Shown here in pieces: positions 26,905-34,355 of a stretch of DNA of 64,000 nucleotides. Source of the DNA: Chryseobacterium cheonjiense (GTDB lineage: Bacteria; Bacteroidota; Bacteroidia; Flavobacteriales; Weeksellaceae); contig NZ_JABBGF010000001.1 in the NCBI RefSeq assembly GCF_012927265.1, forward strand, positions 1,486,502 through 1,550,501, written 5' to 3'. The position numbers were made by a program, and so were the translations under genes. Each line of letters begins with the position of its first letter. The stretch's first letter is position 1. The notes under the pieces were generated by a model. That model did not search any database. It was not told the origin of the DNA and was given only the letters and a program-made list of their open reading frames with translations.

Positions 26905-26929
26905 AAAGCCGGGATTTCCCGGCTTTTTT
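26905..26929 (+). terminator. Terminator of ilvE
   Basis: Stem AAAGCCGGG with CCCGGCTTT, 4-nt loop, run of T. Confidence 0.9.
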
Positions 26930-27090
26930 GCTTTTATATGCTTTAAATATTTCCACAATGTTTCCACCAAGCTTGTCATGCTGTACGCATCTCAACGTGG
27001 TTTATAAGTGCCTTTACTTTAGATCCTTTCAGGACGATAGGCAAAGTGTATGAACCTTATATAAAAAATAAACATGAGCTTCAATAATTC

Positions 27091-27145
27091 CCCTCCTCTG
27101 GCGGGGTGTCAAAATTCCTGAGAATTTTGACGGGAGGTTTAGGAG
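27091..27145. repeat. Nested hairpin element
   Basis: An inner perfect hairpin TCAAAATTC-CTGA-GAATTTTGA (27109-27130) is flanked by a C-rich arm (CCCTCCTCTGG) and a G-rich arm (CGGGAGG...AGGAG). It lies in the 586-bp gene-free gap between ilvE and the GldI-like gene. Confidence 0.6.
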
Positions 27146-27244
27146 AGTGAATAATACTGAATACTGAATTTCACTTCTTGAGTCAATGGTTAGTTTTTAA
27201 AATTCGCGATTGACCATTCACCTTTCCTAGCCACGATTGCAGCA

Positions 27245-27358
27245 ATTGTCTGAGCTCATTTTTATGGGTTTTGGCGCGGCGCGAAGCCGCCGCGCCAAAA
27301 CCCATAAAAATAGCGAGTGCGGAAAGCGTGAAAAAGCTCCCGATAAAAATCAGACAAT
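27245..27358. repeat. Long GC-rich palindrome nested in a second inverted repeat
   Basis: A perfect 24-bp inverted repeat (arms 27258-27281 and 27288-27311, 6-nt loop) contains a strongly GC-rich centre (GGCGCGGCG) unlike the surrounding AT-rich DNA. An outer pair, ATTGTCTGA (27245-27253) and TCAGACAAT (27350-27358), encloses it. A frame runs through it but is a by-product of the palindrome. The type of element is not identified. Confidence 0.8.
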
Positions 27359-27428
27359 ACATTTATCAATAAAACTTCAGGAATTCTTCGTCAGTATTTG
27401 CGAAATCTTCAAACTTTACTTTACAAGT

Positions 27429-27460
27429 TTTGTTAATCATTTCCGAAATGTGTATTTTCG
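27429..27460 (+). promoter_or_regulatory. Promoter of the GldI-like gene
   Basis: TTTG (27429-27432), a 20-nt spacer, TATTTTCG (27453-27460; one base off TAnnTTTG), 10 bp before the ATG. Confidence 0.5.
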
Positions 27461-27469
27461 CAAAAGTTT

Positions 27470-27979
27470 ATGAAAAAAATACTCTTCATATCGGTTCTCG
27501 GTTTATTCAGCTGCAGCAAGAATACGCAGACGCATCCACCTGTTGGCGGCGTGCTCAGCAAGAATGATCTTGATGTGTCCAGGCAAAGGATGAAAAACCT
27601 TAACAGCCAGGAAAGATACCATATCCAGGAATGGATCAACGGACAGCCTGTAAAATATTATCCGACCCAGCTGAATTACTGGGTGGATGCTCAGGGTTTT
27701 GACCAGAGGCAGAGAAGGCAGGACGACACTTTTATTTCGTATTCCTACGATCTTTACGATTTTGACCAGACGAAAATCTATGACCAGCCGGTACAGAGAA
27801 GAGATGCCAGATTCGGACACTTTGATGAGCTGAAAGCAGTGGAAGATGCGCTGCGTTTTATCCATGATGGGGAAGAAGTTACGCTTTTGGTTCCTTCCGC
27901 TCTTGCCTACGGTACGTATGGTGATGAGAAGAAAATCGATAATGATATCCCGTTAATCATCAAATTAAAAGCATTATAA
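27470..27979 (+). CDS. GldI-like FKBP-type prolyl isomerase lipoprotein
   Basis: A 169-residue lipoprotein with signal MKKILFISVLGLFSC (Cys15 lipidated). The C-terminal half is a degenerate FKBP domain, with a DDTFISYSYDLYD strand, DALRFIHDGEEVTLLVPS and LAYGTYGDEKKIDNDIPLI. The last segment closely follows the pattern of GldI, the gliding-motility-associated isomerase of Flavobacterium (YG.HGD..KIG.NIPLI). Several FKBP active-site aromatics are missing, so it may act more as a chaperone. It lies 3 bp upstream of a second isomerase gene, in the same operon. Gliding function is not implied, since many non-gliding relatives keep this gene. Confidence 0.75.
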   Translation: MKKILFISVLGLFSCSKNTQTHPPVGGVLSKNDLDVSRQRMKNLNSQERYHIQEWINGQPVKYYPTQLNYWVDAQGFDQRQRRQDDTFISYSYDLYDFDQTKIYDQPVQRRDARFGHFDELKAVEDALRFIHDGEEVTLLVPSALAYGTYGDEKKIDNDIPLIIKLKAL

Positions 27980-27982
27980 TCA

Positions 27983-29098
27983 ATGAAATTGTTTAACAAG
28001 AATATAATTCTGGCAGCGGCAAGCATTTCGCTCATGAGTTGTACACCAATTTATAAAAAAATGAACGTAGACAAAGAAACTTACGAAGGTCTTAATGACG
28101 GACTTTATGCAAATCTTCAGACGACGAAAGGAAATATGATCGTGAAGCTTGAAGACAAGAAAGCACCTGTAACTGTAGCTAATTTTATTGGTCTTGCAGA
28201 AGGGAAAATCGACAACAAGGCAAAAGCTAAAGGAGTTCCTTACTATGACGGAACGATTTTCCACAGAGTGATCAAAGATTTTATGATCCAGGGAGGAGAT
28301 CCTCAGGGAACAGGAATGGGAGATCCGGGATATAAATTTGAAGACGAAAGAAACGATCTTAAACATACCGGAAAAGGAATCCTTTCTATGGCCAACTCAG
28401 GACCAAATACCAACGGTTCACAGTTCTTCATCACTGAAGTGGCTACACCATGGTTAGACGGAAAACACACCATCTTCGGAAAAGTGGTAAAAGGAGAAGA
28501 TGTGATCGACGCGATTGCCAATGTAGAAAAAGGACCTCAGGATAAACCGAAAACGGACATCGTATTAGAGAAAGTTTCTGTTTTCAGCAAAGGAGACGAG
28601 TATAAGAACTACGATGCTGCAAAAACTTTCACGGAAGGGAAAGCAAAAATCGCTGAAAATAACAAAGCATTTTTAGCGAAGGAAGAAGCCGATAAGAAGA
28701 AAAAAGAAGAAGAATTCAAAGCCAACCAGGAGAAAATGGTGGAAGATATGAAAGCCGGAATGCAGAAAACCGAGTCCGGGCTGTATTATAAAATCACCAA
28801 GACTACAGATGGAAAAGCTCCGAAAGCCGGTGACAATGTTTCCGTGCACTATGCCGGAAAACTGCTTGACGGTTCCGAGTTCGATTCTTCATTCAAAAGA
28901 AATGAGCCGATTGAGATTCCGATCGGGATGGGAAGAGTAATCAAAGGATGGGATGAGGGAATTCTTTTATTAAAAGAAGGAGAAACCGCTACGTTATTGA
29001 TTCCGCCGGCAATGGGCTACGGAGAAAGAGGTGCAGGAGGCGTAATCCCGCCAAATGCATGGCTGATCTTCGATGTTGAGCTGGTAAAAGTAAAATAA
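27983..29098 (+). CDS. Cyclophilin-FKBP fusion peptidyl-prolyl isomerase lipoprotein
   Basis: A 371-residue lipoprotein (signal MKLFNKNIILAAASISLMSC, Cys20). Residues ~40-205 form a cyclophilin domain with FHRVIKDFMIQGGDPQGTG, NGSQFFIT and LDGKHTIFGKVV, which keeps the catalytic Arg and Phe. A Lys/Glu-rich coiled-coil linker (about 215-255) follows. Residues ~262-371 form an FKBP domain with VHYAGKLLDGSEFDSS, VIKGWDEGILLLKEGE and YGERGAGGVIPPNAWLIFDVEL. Both isomerase folds are thus in one periplasmic or outer-membrane-tethered protein, likely assisting folding of outer-membrane or secreted proteins. Downstream is a short terminator. Confidence 0.93.
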   Translation: MKLFNKNIILAAASISLMSCTPIYKKMNVDKETYEGLNDGLYANLQTTKGNMIVKLEDKKAPVTVANFIGLAEGKIDNKAKAKGVPYYDGTIFHRVIKDFMIQGGDPQGTGMGDPGYKFEDERNDLKHTGKGILSMANSGPNTNGSQFFITEVATPWLDGKHTIFGKVVKGEDVIDAIANVEKGPQDKPKTDIVLEKVSVFSKGDEYKNYDAAKTFTEGKAKIAENNKAFLAKEEADKKKKEEEFKANQEKMVEDMKAGMQKTESGLYYKITKTTDGKAPKAGDNVSVHYAGKLLDGSEFDSSFKRNEPIEIPIGMGRVIKGWDEGILLLKEGETATLLIPPAMGYGERGAGGVIPPNAWLIFDVELVKVK

Positions 29099-29119
29099 TC
29101 AGATCTGATAATATAATGT

Positions 29120-29145
29120 AAAGCCGTCCGGAAGGATGGCTTTTC
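29120..29145 (+). terminator. Terminator after the isomerase operon
   Basis: Stem AAAGCCGTCC with GGATGGCTTT (one G-U pair), GGAA loop, T run. Confidence 0.8.
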
Positions 29146-29160
29146 TATTTCGCTTCATGT

Positions 29161-29275
29161 AAATACACCGTCACTTCGAGTAGATTTTGAAAAAATCGTA
29201 TCGAGAAGTTGTTAATGTAAGTTTCAGATTCATTTCTTTATTGCATATGACAAAGACTTGAACTAGTAAACAGAA
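29161..29275. repeat. Direct repeat, copy 1 (TCACTTCGAG... element)
   Basis: A 50-base core from AAATACACCGTCACTTCGAG to TCGAGAAGTT is repeated with no mismatch at 29338. The following ~60 bases are also related but diverged. The core holds an inner inverted pair (CTTCGA / TCGAGAAG). Confidence 0.8.
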
Positions 29276-29337
29276 AATCAACAAAGACGATGTAAGTTTT
29301 GTAACGATCTCCCTGAATCCCGCGACAGATTAAGCAA

Positions 29338-29455
29338 AAATACACCGTCACTTCGAGTAGATTTTGAAAAAATCGTATCGAGAAGTTTATTAATATAAAG
29401 TTCCTGATCATTTTCTTCATTCAATACGAAAACACCCGAACTGACGGACAAAAGC
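29338..29455. repeat. Direct repeat, copy 2 (TCACTTCGAG... element)
   Basis: Second copy, 177 bp downstream of the first. The spacing between copies and the gene-free setting suggest a short dispersed element rather than coding DNA. It ends just before the ATG at 29467. Confidence 0.8.
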
Positions 29456-29466
29456 AATAATACATT

Positions 29467-30042
29467 ATGAAAACCAGAGCACTTCTTTTCCTGTTCGTCC
29501 TGTTGTCATTTCTTTCATTTGATAAAACAAAAACCAATCCCGACGATGTAGCCATCAAAAAATCACTGACGTATTTTGTCAATACCATTAAAGCAAAGCA
29601 GATCGATAAGTCTGTGAACTGCATTTATCCCAAATTTTTCACGGTAGTCCCGAAAGACCAGATGACCCAGATCCTGAACATGACGTACAACAATCCCTTC
29701 ATGAAGATTGAAGTCAGCAACCTGAAATTCGGGAATATCGAAAAACCGGAACTCATCAACGGCGAATATTTCTCCATTGCCCACTATTATTTTACCATGA
29801 AATGCAATATGTCTTCTATGAATGACGACATGAAAAAGCAGCTCAATACCATGCTGGAAAAAAGGTACGGCAAAAACAATGTGCAATACCTGTCGAAGGA
29901 AGGAACGTATACCATCAATGCAGCGATGAGAGCCTGCGCCGTTTCCAAAGACCGCCAAAACTGGAAGTTTGTGATTGTTGAAAAAGAATACAAACCGCAA
30001 TTGGTAAAAGTGCTTCCGAAGAAGGTATTGGATAAAATTTAG
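29467..30042 (+). CDS. Secreted protein of unknown function
   Basis: A 191-residue protein with a Sec signal (MKTRALLFLFVLLSFLSF, probable cleavage near residues 18-22). The mature part starts with a KKSLTYFVNTIKAKQIDKSV helix of the kind seen in NTF2-like and DUF3887-type proteins, followed by beta strands with VVPKDQMTQILNM. A similar N-terminal helix (NQTFINFVAALKASDKEKI) occurs in the secreted protein at 43174-43620, but I see no strong likeness otherwise. No enzyme motif. It has its own terminator. Confidence 0.7.
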   Translation: MKTRALLFLFVLLSFLSFDKTKTNPDDVAIKKSLTYFVNTIKAKQIDKSVNCIYPKFFTVVPKDQMTQILNMTYNNPFMKIEVSNLKFGNIEKPELINGEYFSIAHYYFTMKCNMSSMNDDMKKQLNTMLEKRYGKNNVQYLSKEGTYTINAAMRACAVSKDRQNWKFVIVEKEYKPQLVKVLPKKVLDKI

Positions 30043-30061
30043 AATTTTAAATGTTTTATTG

Positions 30062-30088
30062 AAAGCTGTCCGTTGGGATGGCTTTTTT
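30062..30088 (+). terminator. Terminator after the 29467-30042 gene
   Basis: Stem AAAGCTGTCC with GGATGGCTTT (two G-U pairs), GTTG loop and a seven-T run. Confidence 0.75.
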
Positions 30089-30186
30089 TATGTAAAAAAT
30101 TCAGGGAAAGTACGGAAAGCCGTAAGGAGATAAAACAATAATTTATATCTTAGATCTAAGATTATAATCATAAATTGTAAAAAAGT

Positions 30187-31857
30187 ATGCAAAATCCATT
30201 TTATATTGAAGGTATTAAATTTAATGATAAAACTGAAGTTGATTTAAATTATAATGATATTGTCATTTTTGTTGGTGCTAATAATTCTGGCAAAAGTGTA
30301 TCGTTAAAAGAAATTTTTAATATGTTAATGTATAATACTCAACCATTAAAAATTATTAATAATATAAGTATATTTAAAAATGAGAGTAATGGAAATATTA
30401 TTGATCAGATTAAAAATATTTCTATTTTAGAAAATAATACTTATATAGGATATAATTTTAATGTTTATGAATACGATACAAATCAAAGACTAGATAATTT
30501 TAATTATGGGTTGCAAGATTTTGCGACTGTTTATGCAACTTTTATTGATACCGAATCTAGATTGACACTTTCAAATCCTGCTAAAAGTATTAATTTTAAT
30601 AAGGAACCATATAGTCATCCCATTCATTTTTTATACAGAGATGATGAACTTGAGAAAGAATTCTCAACTTATTTTAATAAAGCTTTCAATACTGATTTAC
30701 TTGTTAACAGATTTGCTGGGAGTGTTATTTCTTTGCATATCGGTAATACACCAGTTTTAAAAGATGGCGAAGACCGTATTTCTAAGTCATATGTTGACCA
30801 AATCAGCGAGTTAGATCTACTGAATGAGCAGGGTGATGGGATGAGAAGTTTCGTTGGAGTCCTTCTAAATAGTTTTGTATCATCAAAAAATATGATTTTC
30901 GTTGACGAACCCGAAGCCTTCTTACATCCTCCTCAAGCAAGATTATTAGGAAAAATGTTATCTTACAACTTGCCTTCATATAAACAACTTTTTATAACTA
31001 CACATAGCGAAGATTTTCTGCAAGGTCTATTAGAGTCAAATACTAACAGAATAAAGATTATAAGAATAGATAGGATAGACAACTCTAACAGAATAAGTTT
31101 ATTGAAGAATGACGATGTTCAAGAAATATGGAGAGATCCTTTGTTAAGACATTCTAATATTTTAAGTGGATTATTTCATAAGAAAGTTGTTATTTGTGAA
31201 AGTGATTCTGACTGTAGATTTTATTCTGCAATTTTAACTTCTATTACAGATAATGAAAAAATACCAAGCCCGGATATTTTATTTATACACTGCGGTGGTA
31301 AACAAAGAATACCAGTTGTGGTAAAAGCTTTAAAAAAATTAAATGTACCTACTAGAGTTATAGCTGATTTTGATGTACTTAATAATATTAGTCCTTTAAA
31401 AGAAGTTTTTGAAAATTTAGGAGGAATTTGGAATGATGTTGAGAGCAAGTGGTCTATAGTTAAACAAAAAATTGAAGAGAAAAGACCGGAGTTATTGACT
31501 ATTGATGTTAAGAATGAAATTGATAAAATTTTAGACGCGACAGATGAAAGAATATTTCCTAAATCACAATCTTTAAAAATACAAAATATATTAAAAAAAG
31601 CTTCTCCATGGTCCGAAGCAAAGAATAATGGTGTTTCTTATATTCCTAATGGCGATGCAACCAGGTTTTATAAAGAAATAAATGATAAATTTGAAGAGAA
31701 AGGACTATATATTGTTGAAGTTGGTGAACTTGAAAATTTTGACAAATCTACTGGAAATCATGGCCCTAAATGGGTTAATGAAGTTTTGCAAAAAGATTTA
31801 TATAATGATCTTTCTCTTGAACCAGCAAGATTATTTGTAAAAAAGATTATTCAATAA
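30187..31857 (+). CDS. OLD-family-like ATPase with TOPRIM nuclease domain
   Basis: A 556-residue protein. The ABC-type ATPase half has Walker A GANNSGKS (30-37), a QGDGMRSF signature-like segment, Walker B MIFVDEPEAFLHP (D240, E241) and a TTHSEDF switch His. The TOPRIM half has E338 in CESDSD, CGGK, and the D394-x-D396 pair in ADFDVL. This is the order seen in OLD (overcoming lysogenisation defect) nucleases, which cut DNA and often act in phage defence. No UvrD-like helicase (GajB) is adjacent, so it resembles single-gene class 1 OLD rather than Gabija. It is far more AT-rich than its neighbours and has no obvious operon partner, both signs of transfer. Alternative: another AAA-TOPRIM defence ATPase such as a fused PARIS-like protein, though the TOPRIM motifs fit OLD better. 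Confidence 0.85.
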   Translation: MQNPFYIEGIKFNDKTEVDLNYNDIVIFVGANNSGKSVSLKEIFNMLMYNTQPLKIINNISIFKNESNGNIIDQIKNISILENNTYIGYNFNVYEYDTNQRLDNFNYGLQDFATVYATFIDTESRLTLSNPAKSINFNKEPYSHPIHFLYRDDELEKEFSTYFNKAFNTDLLVNRFAGSVISLHIGNTPVLKDGEDRISKSYVDQISELDLLNEQGDGMRSFVGVLLNSFVSSKNMIFVDEPEAFLHPPQARLLGKMLSYNLPSYKQLFITTHSEDFLQGLLESNTNRIKIIRIDRIDNSNRISLLKNDDVQEIWRDPLLRHSNILSGLFHKKVVICESDSDCRFYSAILTSITDNEKIPSPDILFIHCGGKQRIPVVVKALKKLNVPTRVIADFDVLNNISPLKEVFENLGGIWNDVESKWSIVKQKIEEKRPELLTIDVKNEIDKILDATDERIFPKSQSLKIQNILKKASPWSEAKNNGVSYIPNGDATRFYKEINDKFEEKGLYIVEVGELENFDKSTGNHGPKWVNEVLQKDLYNDLSLEPARLFVKKIIQ

Positions 31858-31901
31858 ATAAATCCCCACAAAAAATCTTATTTTCGTGCAAAAATAAGTC
31901 C

Positions 31902-33065
31902 ATGACAAAAATCCTTTACACCTTATTTCTATTCTCATCGGTTACGGTTTTCGGGCAGGGGAAAAACTTTTTTGAAAAAGGGGAGGTGCAGCTACAGCAG
32001 CCTGTTGAAAAAGTCAGCCTGCGATATGAAAACAACCTGCCGTTTGTAAAGGTAAACATCAACGGGAAACCCTACAACTTCATTTTTGATACAGGGGCGC
32101 CGACGGTCATTTCCCAGGTGATCTACAAAGAGCTTAATCTTCGCAAGAAATACAAAAGATCCATTAAGGATTCCGATGAAAAGGTGCAGCAGCAGATCTT
32201 TACCGAGCTTCCGGAAATGAAAGTGGACAATCTCATTTTCAAAAATGTAGGCGCTATTGTTCTTGATCTTAACTCAGCGGAGTTAGGCTGCCTGAAAGTG
32301 GATGGCATTATCGGAGCCAATCAGATGGCCAAACTCTTCTGGAACGTCAACTATTCCCAAAATATATTGGAAGCTTCCGAAGATCTTTCAAATTTTGACA
32401 TAAAAGATTTTGATGTTGTGATTCCTTTTGAAAGTCAGCCGCAAAAAACACCTGTTGTCACGGCATCGCTTTTTAATAAAGATATAAAAGTAACTTTCGA
32501 CACCGGCTTTTCCGGAAGATTGGAGGTCTCTGATGATACCATCGATCCAAAAACGGTTCAGCATATCATAAAAACTTTCGGGACACGCACGACGGGTGCT
32601 TTCGGGACCGCTACTCCCGCAGCAGGATATATTTTCCGTGCCGATTCCCTAAAGATGGGAAATACCTTGTTTCAGGATCAAAAGATCGGTACAGGAAAAA
32701 CCGATCTCATCGGCAACGAATTTTTCAACGACTTTACCTTCGTCCTCGACTGGAAAAACAGTAAAGTTTACATGAAGAGAATCGCCAAAAGTTCGTCTAC
32801 CCTCGAATCATTCGGTTTCAGTTATCGGTTTGTTAACGGCAGTGCCATGGTTACTTTCATTTTCGAAGAAGAAAATTTTCCGTTGAAAATAGGGGATGCG
32901 ATCGTCAGCATCAACGGGATATCTTTTCAGAATCTTGACAAAGATACCGCGTGCCATTACTTTGTCAACCGTGTGGAAAAAAATCTCAAGAACCTTAATT
33001 TAAAGATTAAACGGGGCGGGAAAATAATTGATGTACAACTGAATAAGAAGGTATATCTGAAGTGA
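31902..33065 (+). CDS. Secreted retropepsin-like aspartyl protease with PDZ domain
   Basis: A 387-residue protein with a signal peptide (MTKILYTLFLFSSVTVFGQ). It has two aspartyl-protease motifs, FIFDTGAPTVIS (about 63-75) and VTFDTGFSGRLEV (about 198-210), so a two-lobed pepsin/retropepsin-like catalytic unit is present in one chain. The C-terminal ~80 residues look like a PDZ domain (FPLKIGDAIVSINGISF...). The combination is common in Bacteroidota periplasmic proteases. A TATTTTCG box (31879-31886) sits 15 bp before the ATG. It is probably an independent gene, since it follows the horizontally acquired-looking ATPase gene by only 44 bp without a visible terminator. Confidence 0.85.
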   Translation: MTKILYTLFLFSSVTVFGQGKNFFEKGEVQLQQPVEKVSLRYENNLPFVKVNINGKPYNFIFDTGAPTVISQVIYKELNLRKKYKRSIKDSDEKVQQQIFTELPEMKVDNLIFKNVGAIVLDLNSAELGCLKVDGIIGANQMAKLFWNVNYSQNILEASEDLSNFDIKDFDVVIPFESQPQKTPVVTASLFNKDIKVTFDTGFSGRLEVSDDTIDPKTVQHIIKTFGTRTTGAFGTATPAAGYIFRADSLKMGNTLFQDQKIGTGKTDLIGNEFFNDFTFVLDWKNSKVYMKRIAKSSSTLESFGFSYRFVNGSAMVTFIFEEENFPLKIGDAIVSINGISFQNLDKDTACHYFVNRVEKNLKNLNLKIKRGGKIIDVQLNKKVYLK

Positions 33066-33164
33066 TTTTACCAAACGAGGCTTACAATAATCGGAACAGT
33101 TTTATCCTGCTATAAATCTGCGAAATCTGAAAAGTCAGCGGGAGAAACAAATTGATCTTTTTTA

Positions 33165-33460
33165 ATTTTTAGCGCAAAGAACGCTTGGCTATTTAATAAA
33201 ATATTGCGCATATTTCCGTTCGCAAAGGCGTTCCACTCAGCAAATGATAGATGTGCTTTAAGAAAATTATAAATTTAAATTAGACGTTGCTGTCACTTGC
33301 TGAACAGAGTGTCCTTGCGCTCAGGAATAAGCGCACAATAATGCATTGCTTCGCGGTCGTAGCGTTAAATAATGCTAACCAATAATTCTCCGTAGCCATT
33401 CTCCCGCGGATTACGCAGATAGCACAGATTAGATCAAGCGCTTTATCAAATCAACCTGTT
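33165..33460. repeat. Duplicated ~300-bp block, copy 1
   Basis: Aligns with 33761-34064. The first 206 bases of each copy (33165-33370 and 33761-33966) have the same length, both starting ATTTTTAGCG and ending AGCGTTAAAT, with scattered substitutions. The tails share CACAGATTAGATC. Copies differ mainly by substitution, so the duplication is old. Confidence 0.85.
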
Positions 33461-33566
33461 AATTAAACTTTGCTCCTTAATATGGTTATTTATCATCAGC
33501 TTTGCGATTAAATATCTATAAACAAACTGCTCCATTCTGGTTTGAAAATCAGGGATTTATTATACA

Positions 33567-33638
33567 CTTCGACAAGCTCAGTGTGACAACTCTAACTAAC
33601 GGTTTATTTTTAGCAATGTCGGGCTGAGCTTGTCGAAG
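33567..33638. repeat. 15-bp inverted repeat
   Basis: CTTCGACAAGCTCAG (33567-33581) is inverted exactly at 33624-33638. It separates the two copies of the larger duplicated block. Confidence 0.8.
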
Positions 33639-33760
33639 CCTTAGGTTCATAAACGGACAATCAAAAAAACATTGTTTTTTTAGCACAAGTACTGAAAAGG
33701 TTTTATCATCAAATCAGATTTTATTATATCGCGCAGATGCTAAAAATTAAAAAAGCTTTT

Positions 33761-34064
33761 ATTTTTAGCGCAAAGAACGCTTGGCTATTTAATAAAATAT
33801 TGCACATATTTCCGCTCGCAAAGGCGTTTCACTCAGCAAATGATAAATGTGTTTTAAGAAAATTATAAATTTAAATTAGACGTTGCTATCATTTGCTGAA
33901 TAGAATGCCCTTGCGCTCGATAATACACACACAATAAAACATTTCCTTGCGTACGTAGCGTTAAATGTAAATAATATTAATCAGTTTTTTTAATTGTCCA
34001 GCAGATCACACAGATCACACAGATCACACAGATTAGATCGTACGCTTCATCAATCAACTCAAAA
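33761..34064. repeat. Duplicated ~300-bp block, copy 2
   Basis: Second copy, 596 bp from the first. Its tail differs by a short tandem expansion: three exact CAGATCACA units at 34002-34028 and a degenerate fourth. Confidence 0.85.
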
Positions 34065-34127
34065 CATTAATACAATATTTCATTGTTTAACAATATATTG
34101 TTGTTTATAGGAAGTAAAAAGCAAATT

Positions 34128-34295
34128 GTGCCGGAAAGTTTGCTGCAGGGGTGCGACAGCCTTTCCCGTCTCCCGGAAAACTCATTGCAGTGGTGCGTGG
34201 AACTTTCCCGGTTACCGGAAAGCTTCCTGCAGGGGTGCGACAACCTTTCGGGTGTTCCCGAAAGTTCATTACTAGGGTGCGACGGGTTTTCGGGA
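34128..34295. repeat. 42-bp tandem repeat, four diverged copies
   Basis: Units start at 34128, 34170, 34212 and 34254. Each has CCGGAAA or CCCGAAA near its start, GGTGCG in the middle and CTTTCC/TTTTCG near its end, the ends being roughly complementary. In one plus frame the units read as a 14-residue pattern (PES-LLQGCD-LSR type). No ATG precedes it, several frames are open because 42 is a multiple of 3, and the region is far richer in G+C than its surroundings. Confidence 0.85.
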
Positions 34296-34355
34296 AAATT
34301 ATAGTAAGAAATCACCTTACAAAAAAACCGCTCTTAAAAAGAACGGTTAAATTAT

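Larger units (their letters stand above)
33066..34355. other. 1.3-kb gene-free region filled with repeats
   Basis: No credible coding frame is seen. From left to right it holds a 206-bp block (33165-33370), an inverted repeat (33567-33638), a second copy of the block (33761-33966), a 9-bp tandem repeat (34002-34028), and a 42-bp four-copy tandem repeat (34128-34295). Confidence 0.8.

Noticed and set aside
27237..27473. Plus-strand frame across the GC-rich palindrome
   Set aside because: The frame is made by the palindrome itself, lacks a start region, and overlaps the promoter of the GldI-like gene.
30187..31857. Gabija (GajA) identity for the ATPase-TOPRIM gene
   Set aside because: No UvrD-type GajB gene is next to it; only the OLD class can be stated.
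34128..34295. CRISPR-like array
   Set aside because: Units abut with no spacers and no cas genes are near.
34083..34304. 73-residue plus-strand frame over the 42-bp repeat region
   Set aside because: It needs a TTG start with no clear ribosome-binding site, and three frames stay open only because the unit length is a multiple of three. A non-coding tandem repeat is the simpler reading.
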